From Megamerina dolium (Eukaryota; Arthropoda; Insecta; Diptera; Megamerinidae), in contig OY978525.1 in NCBI GenBank assembly GCA_963854835.1, positions 68,467,907-68,531,906 of the forward strand: DNA of 64,000 bases. Direction: 5' to 3'. The notes beneath the pieces are model-generated. The model was not told the DNA's origin, did no database searches, and saw nothing but the letters and a program-made list of their open reading frames with translations. Made by a program: the position numbers and the translations under genes. This document shows positions 11,186-23,656 of the stretch, piece after piece. Positions within the stretch are counted from its first letter, which is position 1, and each line of letters opens with the position of its first letter.

Positions 11186-13157
11186 TTTTTTTTTTAAATT
11201 ATATTGACATAAGAACCTTTCTCTTTAATCCATTGATTTTAGAAACCACAAGCAGCTGTTTCGCCTTAGGATTTGGATAAAGTTCTAGCTTTGCTTTATA
11301 CTTTTCAATGTTTCGCTGCACTACATCAGAGGTGGTGGGATTTTGAAGGTCATTGTGAATTTTTATGTTTTTGATATATCATGGAGCACCAGAAATAGGT
11401 CTGAGCAATTTATTATGCACTCTCTGAATTTTTTCTACATTTGTACAACAGGCTGAACTCCACAGCTCTAAACCATAGCACCAAATATGTTTTATGATGG
11501 CGTTATATATCAGGACTTTGTTAGGTAAAGTGAGCTTATAGTTTTTATTAATTAGCCAAAAGAGTTGCTGAGACTTCAATTTCATTTGTAGTTTTTTGCT
11601 CTCTGTGTTTGGCCCATGTCAGTCTTCTATCAAGATGGATTTCAAGGTATTTAACATCATTTGCTTAAGGTACGATGATGTTATTCAACTTCACAGGGGG
11701 ACACGTCTCTTTTCGCAGCCTGAAAGTATCGTGGACGCTCTTTGCTTCATTTACTTTAATGCGCCAGTTTGTAATCCAGTTTGCAAGGATATCTAAATAG
11801 GCGAACAAACTTCTGGATGCGCTTATAAGATCATTATGTGAACAGAGGATTACAGTATCATCTGCGAAAGTAGAAACTACATGATTTGAATGCAGTGGAA
11901 GATCAGCAGTATATATCAAGTATAGGAATGGTCCCAGAATTATCTCTTGAGCAACGCCAGAGCAGCATTTTTGTTCAGAAATGCGGTGTTGATCTCTTTG
12001 GCGATCCTATGCACTTGTTCAATAGTGCCATGACCTTTTCTAAAGCCAAATCGGTGATACGGTATAACTTTATTTTGTGTAACAATTGGCATGATATTCT
12101 GCAGCAGCATTTTCTCAAACATTTTTTTTAAATGAGGTAGAACACTGATAGGTTTATATGATTACGGCACAGTTGGGTCTTTCTCAGGCTTAGAAATCAT
12201 TATTATTTTTAAGATCTTCCATTGTTTTGGGAAGTAGCCATAACGAAGAATACCGTTAAAAATCACCGTAAGAAACAAAATAGCTATGTCAGGTAGTTGT
12301 TGAATCATTTTTTTAGGGTTTGAATTCACACGAACTGCTTGACGTCGTTATAACGTAAAATAATAGGAGTTTGAAATATATGCAGAATGGTGATAGTTAG
12401 TTGGAATTTTGTAATTTGTGGGTTTGGTTGAAATACACTTTTCAAATGTTTGGTTAGAATATAGCCCTTTCCATCCATCCATCCATCCATCCATCATCCA
12501 TCAGCTTTTCTAAGTGGCGGTTGGTTATCTATGAGAAACTTAAATTTTTTTCGCAGCTCTCGATAAAAAAAATATATTTCCATTTTGAGGGTCAAGCCTT
12601 TCTAGGTATTCATTAACTGCTCGATTTCGGTTTTCATCCAAAGCTTTTTTAAGAGCTTTTGTAGTTTTGTTTAATTTCTGTTTCACGTTTGGAGATCCGG
12701 TTCTTTGCCATTCTAGCTTGCCTTTTGGTTGCTATGAGACTATCGATATCGGATTGGAAAGTGATAATAGAATTAGCTGAGTGGCTTTTGCACTGAACAG
12801 CCTCGGTCACTGCATCATTTAATGTTTTATTTAAACAATCTACTGCATTATCTATTTCTAGTGGCCAATTAGGAGTTAAAATAAACACCTAAATCGGTGT
12901 TTATTTTTTCATTTACTTTATTTCTGAACGTCTTCCAATTTATGAACTGCTTGCTTTGGATATTTTTATTTGCTTTGGATATTAGGAATGATATTGAGTC
13001 TCGTTAATGTTATTAAAACTGGAGAATAATCGGATGATAAATCAAAAGACGGTCTTACTGCCATGTCTTCGCGTGTCATACCTTTAATGATTCCAAAATC
13101 AATCAAGTCGGAAACTTTTTGTTGTCTGTCGGCCAGTAGTTTGGATGGTGTTTTGCA
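11186..13157 (-). mobile_element. Jockey-clade LINE relic with poly-A end
   Basis: Minus-strand order: endonuclease end ([13 protein letters not shown] near 13130 and [14 protein letters not shown] near 13030), a basic linker (ATKRQARMAKNR near 12730), RT fragments FGFRKGHGTIEQVHRIAKEI near 12050 and VVSTFADDTVILCS near 11880 (the FADD active site), then the thumb/connection part LPNKVLIYNAIIKHIWCYGL near 11500 and a short T run at 11187-11196 that would be the 3' poly-A tail. Frames change at least four times and stops are present, so it is dead. The 5' end is lost at a TA array at 13158. Related to, but not the same copy as, 1-1310. Confidence 0.87.
12471..12502. repeat. CCAT tetranucleotide microsatellite
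   Basis: About seven CCAT units with one interruption, inside the Jockey relic. Confidence 0.93.

Positions 13158-14178
<1,021 letters not shown>

Positions 14179-14255
<77 letters not shown>
14179..14255. repeat. TA microsatellite
   Basis: About 77 bp of pure TA at the broken 5' end of the mariner. Confidence 0.97.
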
Positions 14256-14258
<3 letters not shown>

Positions 14259-14639
14259 AAATTAAAAAACCTTATTTTTATTTTGTTTGCATGTAACATA
14301 TCATTCATCTCATTTCTCTCATGTGTATAAGAAACGTTTCGGTCGGTAATACGCATGTATGTTTGTACCATCAAAACTTCTCAAAAATTTATCCGATATC
14401 AATTATTCTTTTTGTGTTGGATAGAAAATATTTCAGTTTAAAAAAGTAAATTTAATGTTCGTGGGTTCAAGAAAAATCATTTTTTCAATGAACGTTTTTG
14501 TAATTTTGGCACATTTGTTCCAAAAGTAATTATCCGATTTTGAAATTTTTTCGTTTCTTTTAAATCTTATTTTTGTGGGTAAGTCATAGTTTGTACTTGA
14601 TTAACCTGCGTAAAGTAATGTTGCACCCATAAATCACGC
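14256..14639. other. No gene seen
   Basis: AT-rich non-coding DNA between a TA array and a small LINE fragment. Nothing recognisable. Confidence 0.55.
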
Positions 14640-14870
14640 AATTATACTGATTTTTGTAAAGCATTTGACAAATAAAAACAATCAGCTTGTTTTAAAAAAA
14701 TTAGACATAATTGGCTTTCCGCCAATTCTCCTCCGTTGATGTTATTTCATCTTGGACCTATTAATTTTTTTCTCTTCATTAATGACTTGAAATTCTGAAA
14801 TTTTAATATATGCCGATAATGTAAAGCTTTTCGAGTCGCTCAGATCAGTAGTTGAGTAGGTTCATCTTCA
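14640..14870 (+). mobile_element. LINE reverse transcriptase fragment (unassigned clade)
   Basis: Plus-strand translation in shifting frames resembles the central RT palm: TDFCKAFDK near 14650, a HLGPINFFLFINDLKF-like block near 14750 and ILIYADNVKLFES near 14805, which corresponds to the F/YADD active site with Asn for the second Asp. Too short and broken to place in a clade. Confidence 0.5.
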
Positions 14871-15244
14871 AGATGCCCTCGACAATTTGTGGAGTAAAGG
14901 GATTTATGCAGAGAATCAGGATGGCCATATGGTACGTATGAAATTCAGGTAGGTAAATAAAAGCCAGTATTCATTCATAACTTATATAACATGTCTAAAG
15001 GGAATTAGACACATACCTTCTTAATGAAATAAGTTTTAATACACCGTCAAGAGTAGCACGGTACTATGACGCGGATACTAGATTGTCCTCTGCCCTCAAG
15101 CCATTTTCACAGAGCAGTGAGGACTACTATTGTTATCGGTCACCAATCAGTGCGTTCAGACCGATGCGCACCTCAGTTGGATGGGCGGGTAACTGGGTTC
15201 TCTGGGATCGTACGTATAAGAGACTACATTTCGAGCTGGTGTTC

Positions 15245-15410
15245 ATTGACGCAAGGCATGCTTTCAGTGTGATGGATGTGAAATCAATCTGTGGTGCAAA
15301 CTCGGACCACTCCCTTGTTGCAGCTTAGGTGCGAACACGTTTATGTGTCGCAAATAATAAAAGAAGTCCCACACAGAGAAAGCTTGACGTCAATAAGTTC
15401 CGATCGCTAA
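15245..15410 (+). mobile_element. RTE-clade LINE fragment (endonuclease end)
   Basis: Closely matches 48586-48750 of the RTE copy: SVMDVKSICGANSDHSLVAA in one frame, then after a stop the RTRLCVANNKRSPTQRKLDV-like region. It ends abruptly where an unrelated minus-strand RT fragment begins at about 15411. The 180 bp to its left (15066-15244) are not recognised. Confidence 0.8.
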
Positions 15411-15740
15411 GAAGAGTTATGCCTCTATAGTCGTCCGGAACTTTTCTACCTCCTTTTTTGAATACTGGAATAGTTATGCACTTTTTCCAGGCTGTTGGAA
15501 TCATTCTGTATTGGAGAATTTTGTTGAAAAGCGTTGAAATTTTTTTGAATAGTGGTTCGTGGCTATATTTTATCATTTCATTACATATCTGATACGGTCC
15601 TGAAGATTTTCGATTCTTCGGTATTGTAGCGGTGAGATTGATTTTGACATGGGCGGGGACCGTTTGCATCGCTGTCAGTTTTGGGTTCTTCATGGTGGCT
15701 GTAAACCTTTCCCAAATATGCTCCCAATCTTTTATTTACA
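15411..15740 (-). mobile_element. LINE reverse transcriptase fragment, minus strand
   Basis: From 15693 downward: KINLTATIPKNRKSSGPYQI, then FKKISTLFNKILQYRMIPTA, WKKCITIPVFKKGGRKVP and DDYRGITLLS. This is the finger region of a LINE RT (the usual form is DYRGITLLS followed by the palm). It joins RTE endonuclease sequence of opposite orientation at its lower end. The palm active site is absent. The SINE at 15763 is inserted just beyond its 5' side. Confidence 0.75.
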
Positions 15741-15752
15741 TTGTAAAGTATG

Positions 15753-15762
15753 TAAAGTATGT
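15753..15762. repeat. Target-site duplication of a SINE (left copy; right copy 16123-16132)
   Basis: TAAAGTATGT occurs immediately before the SINE head and again immediately after its A/T-rich tail, the mark of LINE-type insertion. Confidence 0.9.
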
Positions 15763-16122
15763 GGGTGCCGTAGCTCAGTGGTTAGTGTGTTCGCCTTCTG
15801 ATCTGTAGGTCGTGGTTCAATCCCCGGCTGATGCATAACAAATTTAATATCGATAAGATTTTTCTTTCGAACGGTACTCACCTGTCGGCAATCAATTGGC
15901 AATTCTTCCGACAGTAACAACTTGCCATGAAGAAGCTTCTAAAAGAACTCTGTGACAAAGCTCAGAAAAAGTGATGTCACAAGTGTTCTGCCGTTCGGAA
16001 CCGGCTAAAATAAGTAGGTCCCTTATAATACTGTCCAAAATTTAAGACGCACAACAGTAATGGTAGAGAAGCTCGGCCAATGAGCCCTTTGGGTCTTTAA
16101 GTGCCACATATTTATTTTTTTT
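15763..16122 (+). mobile_element. tRNA-derived SINE, full-length reference copy
   Basis: A 360-bp element with perfect 10-bp target duplications. The head GGGTGCCGTAGCTCAGTGG reads like a tRNA 5' half; an RNA polymerase III A box (TAGCTCAGTGG, 15771-15781) and B box (GGTTCAATCC, 15814-15823) are spaced as in tRNA genes. The body (AACAAATTTAATATCGATAA onward) is unrelated to tRNA, and the tail is AGTGCCACATATTTATTTT. It encodes no protein and would rely on a partner LINE for movement. The sequence after the A box does not form a clean anticodon arm, so this is not a functional tRNA. I did not find a LINE in the window with the same 3' tail. Confidence 0.92.
15771..15823 (+). promoter_or_regulatory. 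Internal RNA polymerase III promoter (A and B boxes) of the SINE
   Basis: A box TAGCTCAGTGG and B box GGTTCAATCC, about 32 bp apart. Both are preserved in the copies at 16905 and, with small changes, 28199 and, on the minus strand, 40312 and 47258. Confidence 0.82.
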
Positions 16123-16132
16123 TAAAGTATGT

Positions 16133-16904
16133 AATACATTCATTTAGTGGTTTTTATTTTTATAATACGCCAAATCGTAGAAAAATCTATCAAATTTGAC
16201 AAACCAGCTTTTCTATGTTTTGTCGACTTTCAATGTTATAATGGACGAAATTATATCAGATGTGAGAGGAGCAGGACGAGGTTATAAACTAGGACACGAG
16301 GCCGTTCTCATATCTGACAACGAAGATGACCTACAGCAACCGCTTTGAAAAATCAGCAGAGAAGTACAATATGAGAATATCTTGATTCTTGATTGTCTGC
16401 CCTACTTTCTCCCGAATTAGTTTTGAGGTCTTTGGTACAGATGTTCCAAAGAGCAACCCTCTTGGCACCACAAGATCTGCTTCAATTTCTCCGAAAATCA
16501 GGCAGACTTAAACCAAATTAAAAAAGATCCCAAACGTAGTACAATAAACGTTAAATGTCTGCACCTGATTCAACGTCCGACCAAAAATTAAGCCAATATG
16601 TATATTAACGCTGCACAAACAACATAAGTCCATTAAAAATTCATATCGTAACTTTAATAATAAAGAGATGTAATTCAAAATCTAAATTTTTGAGATTTTA
16701 TCACAAAATTAAGAAACTTAGTGAAGAGATTAACTTCAGTTAAACCGAAACACCAATCTGACAAAAATTGCGGAGATAGATAACTCTGAATCTCTTTTTA
16801 AAAAATAATAAAATAAATAAATAAAACTTTGATTGCGGTTAGCGTAAATCCTTTTCTGAACCCTTCCAGTGGGTGCTGACCGGTAATAACTGCTCTAATC
16901 CTTA
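16133..16904. other. No recognised gene; possibly the 5' part of the LOA-type LINE
   Basis: A frame near 16240-16336 (MDEIISDVRGAGRGYKLGHE) is short, and I do not recognise it. The sequence flanking the SINE at 16905 is continuous with 17276 onward once the SINE is removed, so part of this stretch may be the LINE's own leader. Confidence 0.4.
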
Positions 16905-17263
16905 GGGTGCCGTAGCTCAGTGGTTAGTGTGTTCGCCTTCTGATCTGTAGGTCGTGGTTCAATCCCCAGCTGATGCATAACAAATTTAATATCGATAAGA
17001 TTTTTCTTTCGAACGGTACTCACCTGTCGGCAATCAATTGGCAATTCTTCCGACAGTAACAACTTGCCATGAAGAAGCTTCTAAAAGAACTCTGTGACAA
17101 AGCTCAGAAAAAGTGATGTCACAAGTGTTCTGCCGATCGGAACCGCCTAAAATAAGTAGGTCCATTCTAATACTGTCCAAAATTTAAGACGCACAACAGT
17201 AATGGAAGAGAAGCTCGGCTAATGAGCCCTTTGGGGCTTTAAGTGCCACATATTTATTTTTTT
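16905..17263 (+). mobile_element. tRNA-derived SINE, full length with target duplication
   Basis: 359 bp, nearly identical to the copy at 15763. The target duplication TAATCCTTA (extendable by GGG, shared with the SINE head) lies at 16896-16904 and 17264-17272. A and B boxes are intact. Confidence 0.92.
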
Positions 17264-17275
17264 TAATCCTTAGGG

Positions 17276-20200
17276 ATGGGTTAGTTAGCTAAATATATGT
17301 GAGACTTGAAGATGTGTTACCTGATAATGAGTGGCACACTGATTGGCAATGCCTATCCATAGGAAAGAGGTGCCCATTCCCAGCCCTTCCCTATTCCGAA
17401 TTTCCGTCATTCCCCATCCCTTCGGATGGGTAAGGTATTATAGGACGCGTGTCGAGAGTCAGCCTGGCTGGGAGCCCAGTAAAGATAGCTCAGCCTCTAC
17501 CGAAGTATTTGGATACTTGGCGCCCTCGGGATTAATTAGCCTTACCTGCGTACTGTGGATATCAGGCAGACGACCCTCTCTCTGCAACTCGCGGGACATT
17601 TTTATAGACAAAACAGACAAAACGAACATACAAAGAGAGGCTAGAACTATTAAAAAGCCGGGGTTGGGTGAGGCATCCAAGCCACGGCCCACTACTTCTG
17701 TGGAGCCAACGCCAAGCTCAAGCTGAGCTTCGTGGAGGAGAATACAGGATCCGTGCTAGAGTACAGGATGTGCAGCTTGAATCAAAGGCATGTCAAGCTG
17801 GTAACTTGTGCAGACGGTATCTACATTGCTTTATCCAGGATAGGGGATATCTGGCAAGGCGTAAAGTTAAAGATCATACCTAGATAGCCCATCATCAACG
17901 AACTCGGACTAGGGCCTGTATTCCTGCTAATCCCAGACCCAGAGAACACTCAAGATGATAAAGATGTACAATCCACCCGCACAACTGAAATATCGTCAAG
18001 TTAGAGGAGCTCAAGGGATCGCAGACTTCGGATTTGGTCACATCACATTGAGAGTGTACAAAAAAGACGAACTTATTGAAACCAAATCATGTGAATTGGC
18101 TCGAAAGAGTTGCTGCAGAAGGAGGTGGAAATCTCAACGGAAATCATGAGGAAAGGGGACATCCATTAACCCAGGTCCCCAGTCCATCGAGGAGTCTGAC
18201 CCGGATAGATTCTATATCTTCCGGTTCAAATCTGGAGAATACTGTATATGGGAGGAGCATGGCCTCATAGGAGACGCGGGTGACGACCTTAATGCAACAG
18301 TGGTGGAGGGATGACGAAAATAATGGATAATGATCCGTGCATTTCAGATCAACTTCAACCACTGTAAAAAGGCGTTAGCTATGGACGGTGGCCAATGGTA
18401 TCTGCGGAATCGGGCTCCCTAACCATAAATTGTTTCACTAATAGTGTGCATTTGTATATTTGCTCCCTAATTTTAGTAACGAAGACCTAGTCACCATCTT
18501 CTTCGAAATGCTACTGGATCACCTCAGGCTACCTGGCGCACGACCATCCGAAAGCTCCACCACCAGATCTTCCACGAAAAGCCAATTTCGAAGCCACGCA
18601 TAGGTAGAAGGCGACGTTCATCGAATGTGACGCCAACGGCACCACAACATCCTAAAGACCCTCCAATAGTCCGAAATATTCGAAGGACGAACTGCACAAT
18701 CTTCAGAAAAAAAATATTTATACCAAGCGCCCTACAGAAGGCGGGTGTAACATGGACCGGCTTAAGAAAAGAGGCTCTAGAACTCCACACTGACACACAC
18801 TTTCAGGCAAGCAATACGGAATGCTGTCTTTCCTGTACGCACGAATACAACTTATCCAACTTATACACTCATTTCATCTCCAGGGAAAATATCGAATTAA
18901 AGATAGCGGGATTAAAACCATTCACGTCACCAAGACCATATGGTATTTTTCCTGCTCAGCTACAAAATCTAGAAAGAAGTGTTATAGAGCAATTAAAAAT
19001 AATCCTCATTAGCTGTATCTGCCTTAAGTACATTCCTAAGGAATGGCACAGAGTGAGAGTTGTCTCTATTCCAAAGGCAAGCAAATGTTCCCATACCAAT
19101 CCCCAAAGACTTCCGACCCATAAGTCTCTCATATTTCTTACTAAAGACATTAGAAATGTTTATGGATCTTCACCTTAGACAAACGATTGTACAGCGGCAC
19201 ATCTCCGAGTATCAGCACGCCTACAACAAGGGCAATTCAGTTGAAGCAGCCCTGCACACTTTAATACATACCATAGAAAAGTATATGGACCACAACAACT
19301 ACATATTGGCAACCTTTCTACATATAGAAGGTACCTTCAATAATGTTGAGTTAGGAGCCATTACAGGAGCACTGACGCAACTTGTAATAAAGGAGCATCT
19401 GGTACACTGGTTCCCAGTCTAGGAACTTTTTCCCAGACTGGGTGGCTCCTACCTCTCAAGGAGAGTCAGCAGAGGAACACCTTTTACTCATTCTCTGGAA
19501 TCTCATAATCAAGGAAAAAACTCGTTAGATAAAGTTAGCAGATTGGCCAACATCCGTGGTTTATATAGAAACCCGTCGAAAACGGAAGTGGTTCTTCAGA
19601 AGATGCAAGCCCGAATCTTTTTCACCACTCAGACCCAACAACACTAGCCTTGAGATCAAGGAAGGGGCTAAATTTCTGGAACTAGTCATAGATCACAAGC
19701 TAACCTGGAAACATAACATCAAAAGAAGAGTCCCTGGACCTTCTCTGCATGCATACTGCAAGTTCAAAAAGAGATTCCCCTGGACCTTCTATGCTTCCAA
19801 ACTGCAAGTTCAACAAGAGATTTACCACTCAACCTGATCTTCACTTACGGCTCCAAGTTGGATGCGGCCATGGACAGAGGAGTATATAGTACTTGGATAC
19901 CCTAGAAATCAATCACACAGCAAAGGTTAGGGCAATAGACATAGACCTCTTTATATTAATATGTGGCACTTACAAGCACGATGAGCTCTTTGGCTGAGCT
20001 TCTCTTCCAGTACTATTGGCGTGTTAAATTTTAGACAGTATTATAAGGGATCTACTTATTATAGCCGGCTTCGAATGGCAGAACCCTTGTGACATCACTT
20101 TTTCTAAGCTTTGTCACAGAGTCCTTTTAGAATCTTTTTTATGCCCTCTTTATAGTCAGAGAAAACAAAATCTTTATGAGAGATATTGGAATAATCTCTG

Positions 20201-20870
20201 ACAGCCAGGTTGATATCAAAGCATTTGGATTACACATTTTAACATCCAAGACAACGATTCACTACCAAAGATCTCTGAATGAGATAGCGGAGCAGTTTAA
20301 TCTGCACATAATGTGGGTGCGGGGTCATAGTGAAGTTCCAGGCAGCAGCAGGGTGGACGAACTAACCAGAAATGGCACGACGCTAGAACTCTCCCGCTTT
20401 TGCAAGCATGGACACTACATTGTATGCCTGTAAGCTAACAATAAAGGGGAGAATGACAAACAAGGCAAGTGGCCTCTGGACACGCTCTATCACAGACAAT
20501 AACGCGCAAGAGATCTAGCCACAGCTCGACTGGAACCGCACAAAAAGTCTAGAAGGTCAGTCTAGAAAGAAGCGTCACGACAGAAGTAATTGCATGCCAA
20601 TACGTTCTAGGCATACATGTAATGAGAAAGGATTAGGCCACCTAACGCATGCATTTTGGAGGAGCTGCTGAAACGACAACTCAGATATCCTCAAAAGCAT
20701 TTCAACAGCAATAGTGAAGGATCTCACACTCTTTATTTTAAACTCAAAATGTTTTGAGTTAGCGAGATGGGGATAAATACGATATTGTAACAGAATGCGC
20801 CCACAACTAAGGTCAACTAAGTGTGCCCCTTTGGGGCAGCCACCCTTTCCCTGCCGATCTACCTTCATTG
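17276..20870 (+). mobile_element. LOA-type LINE relic (gag, reverse transcriptase, RNase H)
   Basis: The plus strand carries, in many frames, a proline/serine-rich leader protein (17343-17726), a gag-like segment near 17720-18300 (KLSFVEENTGSVLEYRMCSL, later LGLGPVFLLIPDPENTQ), RT finger and palm pieces (DFRPISLSYFLLKTLEMFMD near 19110; HISEYQHAYNKGNSVEAALH near 19200; ILATFLHIEGTFNNVELGAI near 19300), a later segment (KFLELVIDHKLTWKHNI near 19670) and an RNase H-like end (GIISDSQVDIKAFG at 20180, HIMWVRGHSEVPGSSRVDEL at 20300). RT plus RNase H with this wording fits the LOA group of the I superclade. The catalytic YADD block is lost near 19440-19500, and a SINE fragment interrupts it at 19955-20135. 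Non-functional. Confidence 0.78.
19955..20135 (-). mobile_element. tRNA-derived SINE, 3' half inserted in the LOA relic
   Basis: Minus-strand SINE tail and distal body: ATGTGGCACTTACAAGCACG at 19961, the GAGCTTCTCTTCC block and TGTGACATCACTTTTTCTAA. It lacks the tRNA head. Confidence 0.82.
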
Positions 20871-21124
20871 CGTTTTAACGGAATTACCGAAATAAATACG
20901 ATTTTTTTTTTTTTTCAAATAGGTCATTATGCCAAAAGAACAAGAATTTTCGAATATTTCACCTTATTAGTTTAACCATATATCAGATATATTAAGAAAG
21001 ATAATCCTATGTCATCATATTTTTGTTTCTTTGCATATACCTAGATCGTATTCGAAAATATTAGGATAGAATAGACTTTCCGTGTGTACATCAGAAAAGG
21101 AAATAAGCTAGACCTTAAAAAAAA

Positions 21125-21447
21125 ATTAAATACGTGGCACTTATAAGCCCCGAAGGGCTCTTTGTCGAGCTTCTATTGCAGTACTGGTGTAAATTTTAGA
21201 CAGTATTAGAAGAGACCTACTTATTTTAGCCTGTTCCGAATTGCAGCACCTATGTGAAATCACATTTTCTGAGCTTTGTTACAGAGTTCTTTTAGACGCT
21301 TTTCCATGGCAATTTGTTACTGCCGGAAGAATTGCCATTTACTTGCCGAAAAATCTTTTCGATATTGATTTTATGCTTCAGCCGGGGATTGAACAGTTAA
21401 TCTACAGATCAGAAGGCCAACGCACTAACTACTGTGCTAGGGCTAAG
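21125..21447 (-). mobile_element. tRNA-derived SINE, near full length, diverged
   Basis: The tail at 21133 (GTGGCACTTATAAGCCCC) runs through the body to the head near 21446, where the B-box region is mutated (minus-strand CTGTTCAATCC) and the A box is disturbed. Older than the copies at 15.8 and 16.9 kb. No clear target duplication. Confidence 0.83.
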
Positions 21448-21528
21448 AGAAATCTTACTCTCATGTACGATATTATATTGTATGAAGTAGATCGTAGACG
21501 ATTGAAAATATTGTCAATGGAGATAATC

Positions 21529-22062
21529 TTATAGCCTAGACAGACGGCAGCCTAATTCCTGATTACCGAGTTAATTCGAATTAACTCGGGCATTAACTGC
21601 AGCTAATCCGCATAAACTCTATGAGTTAATTCTCAAATTAAAAGAGGATTAAGGCAATTTGCGATGGCAACACTGCTGAAAATTGTCCATTGTTAATTTT
21701 TCTCCATCCATTTTACAAAATATTAGGTGTGTTCGCTAACAAAAAACTTTCAACAATTGTTAACAGTTTTCAACATGAAAAGTGTTGGCGAACAAATAAA
21801 TCCAGCTGTCAATTACGAACGTTGAATGTCAATTTACAAGTTTCTGATAGTTTTCAGTTCATGTACTTCTTGTAGATTTTCTCATATTGAAAGTGACAGA
21901 TGACAGAAATTGATAGTGATAGTAATGTAAGTGAGCAGACCTAATAAAACAGCAATCAGCCGTTTAGTTAATCCGCAATACTGCCGTCTGTCAGCTTAAT
22001 ATTTTATTCTGATTAAGTGCGCAGGTAATCCGGATAAACGCTGCCGTCTGTCTAGGCTATTA
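21529..22062. mobile_element. MITE with TWA target duplications (PIF/Harbinger-like), copy 1
   Basis: The element spans 21532-22059 (528 bp) with terminal inverted repeats TAGCCTAGACAGACGGCAG, flanked by TTA on both sides. Subterminal inverted copies of GACGGCAGTATTGCGGATTA occur just inside the right end. Three-base TTA/TAA duplications are the hallmark of PIF/Harbinger insertions; the second copy at 51057-51579 has TAA. It contains no transposase and would need one supplied elsewhere. Short open frames inside are incidental. Confidence 0.85.
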
Positions 22063-23656
22063 GGCGTGATTGTATGTAGGTAAATCTACACATATATATT
22101 TTATTGTACATATGTTGTTTATTGTTATTGTTTTATTGTATTATATTGTTACTCGTGCCATTTAAGAGCACATTTAATAATTATCCCAGTGTAACAATTC
22201 ATTACAAAAAATGGTGGATTACTTTTTAAATATAGTACAAACCGCACCTGTATATAGGGGTTGAAAGTTTTACTGTTCCGGTTTCCAGTTTTCCTGTATA
22301 TGCACTTGGCATTATGCCTACTAACCCTATTTTTTACTTACAAGTTCTATTTTCAATACATTCATTTCCAATAAACCATTTGGAAGAGTGTTATCATTTG
22401 TTTGAAATATTTTATATGTAAGGAGCCTATGTTATGTTTCTCTTATATTTGATTGCAAATAATATGCATAAATGCATATGTAAATTCGTATGTAACATAT
22501 GTGTATGACTATGATTTAATGTGGGCATTATTAGTGATATTGCAATCTTATGCTTTTAATTTCGAAACAAACTCTTCAAAATATACATGTACGATATGCA
22601 AGACTGTACAGTGTTTTTATCTGAACGTAAGCAAATGGAACGAAAATGGTAATGACACGAGCAGCGAGCGCAACCACTCAGTGGACGAACTGGAAACTGG
22701 AAACTATATATGGTGGTGTCCTTGTTGTATCTGAAGCAAAACACTGATGATTGTATGTTATTTGTTAACATTCATTGTGTTTGTAACCGAGCTTGCAAAA
22801 CACTGTTACTTCGTGGACAACTACAAATCAGTAGTGTAATTTTTCAAAGATCAGGAGCAGCAACAAATTGCTAAAGGCGTTTAAAAACGTATATGTGTGT
22901 ATGTGAAATACGGAAATTCCACAAGGAAACACTTTAAAAATCGATTAACACCATGAGCGTATTATAAGCCTACAAAGGTGGTAGATTTCAGTGTCGCCAT
23001 CATCACGGAAAGATGTTGAATATCAGCACACTTCCAATTGTTTTGACAATTCTGCCCGTTCCACTAAAGTTTATGGAGTGTGTATTTCATGCATTTATGT
23101 GTACCAGATTATTCTTGCTACATTAAATGCATATGTACCTACCATATATAGCAGGTTACAGATATTCAGATTTTGTGCAATGCAGAACAAGTGTACAAGT
23201 GTAGATTGCATTTGAAATTGTGAGAATATTTAAATTAAAATTATTGATAAATGAAGTGTTTGTATAAAAAGATGATAAATAATAACCATTGGAAAAGGAA
23301 AAATTGGAGAAACTGATTTAAAATTAGTATATTGACAATTGCAATTCCTTTGAAAGCAATTTGCAAGTATTTTTTGAATATGACTTAAGTGCACTTAAAA
23401 GGCTGACTTTCTAATTTTGGTGTTGTGCTTCTACATTCAAATAAACTATTGCATTAAATCGAAACAAACAAACAAATATTTTATACACCCATATACATAT
23501 ATTGGATAGATTGGTGTAACAACCAAAGAGTTTTTTATTTGCAGCAGAGTTTATAGCATTTATTAGGAAAAAAAGAAACTATATTTTAAAAACTATCATT
23601 AATTAGAAACTAAACTGTAAAATTTAATTTTCATCGTCTAAAATATAAACTTGCAG
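22063..23656. other. Non-coding DNA, probably intron or 5' flank of a host gene
   Basis: No transposon signature and no convincing coding region; TATG/CATA-rich low-complexity patches. It ends in TTGCAG at 23651-23656, a canonical splice acceptor in front of a long open frame. Confidence 0.5.

Noticed and set aside
15763..15835. tRNA gene
   Set aside because: A and B boxes are present, but the anticodon and acceptor stems do not pair and the same head recurs at many sites attached to the same body with target duplications, so it is a SINE head.
21690..21875. Small protein shared by 21.7 kb and 51.3 kb
   Set aside because: Both lie inside the non-coding MITE; the shared frame follows from element identity.
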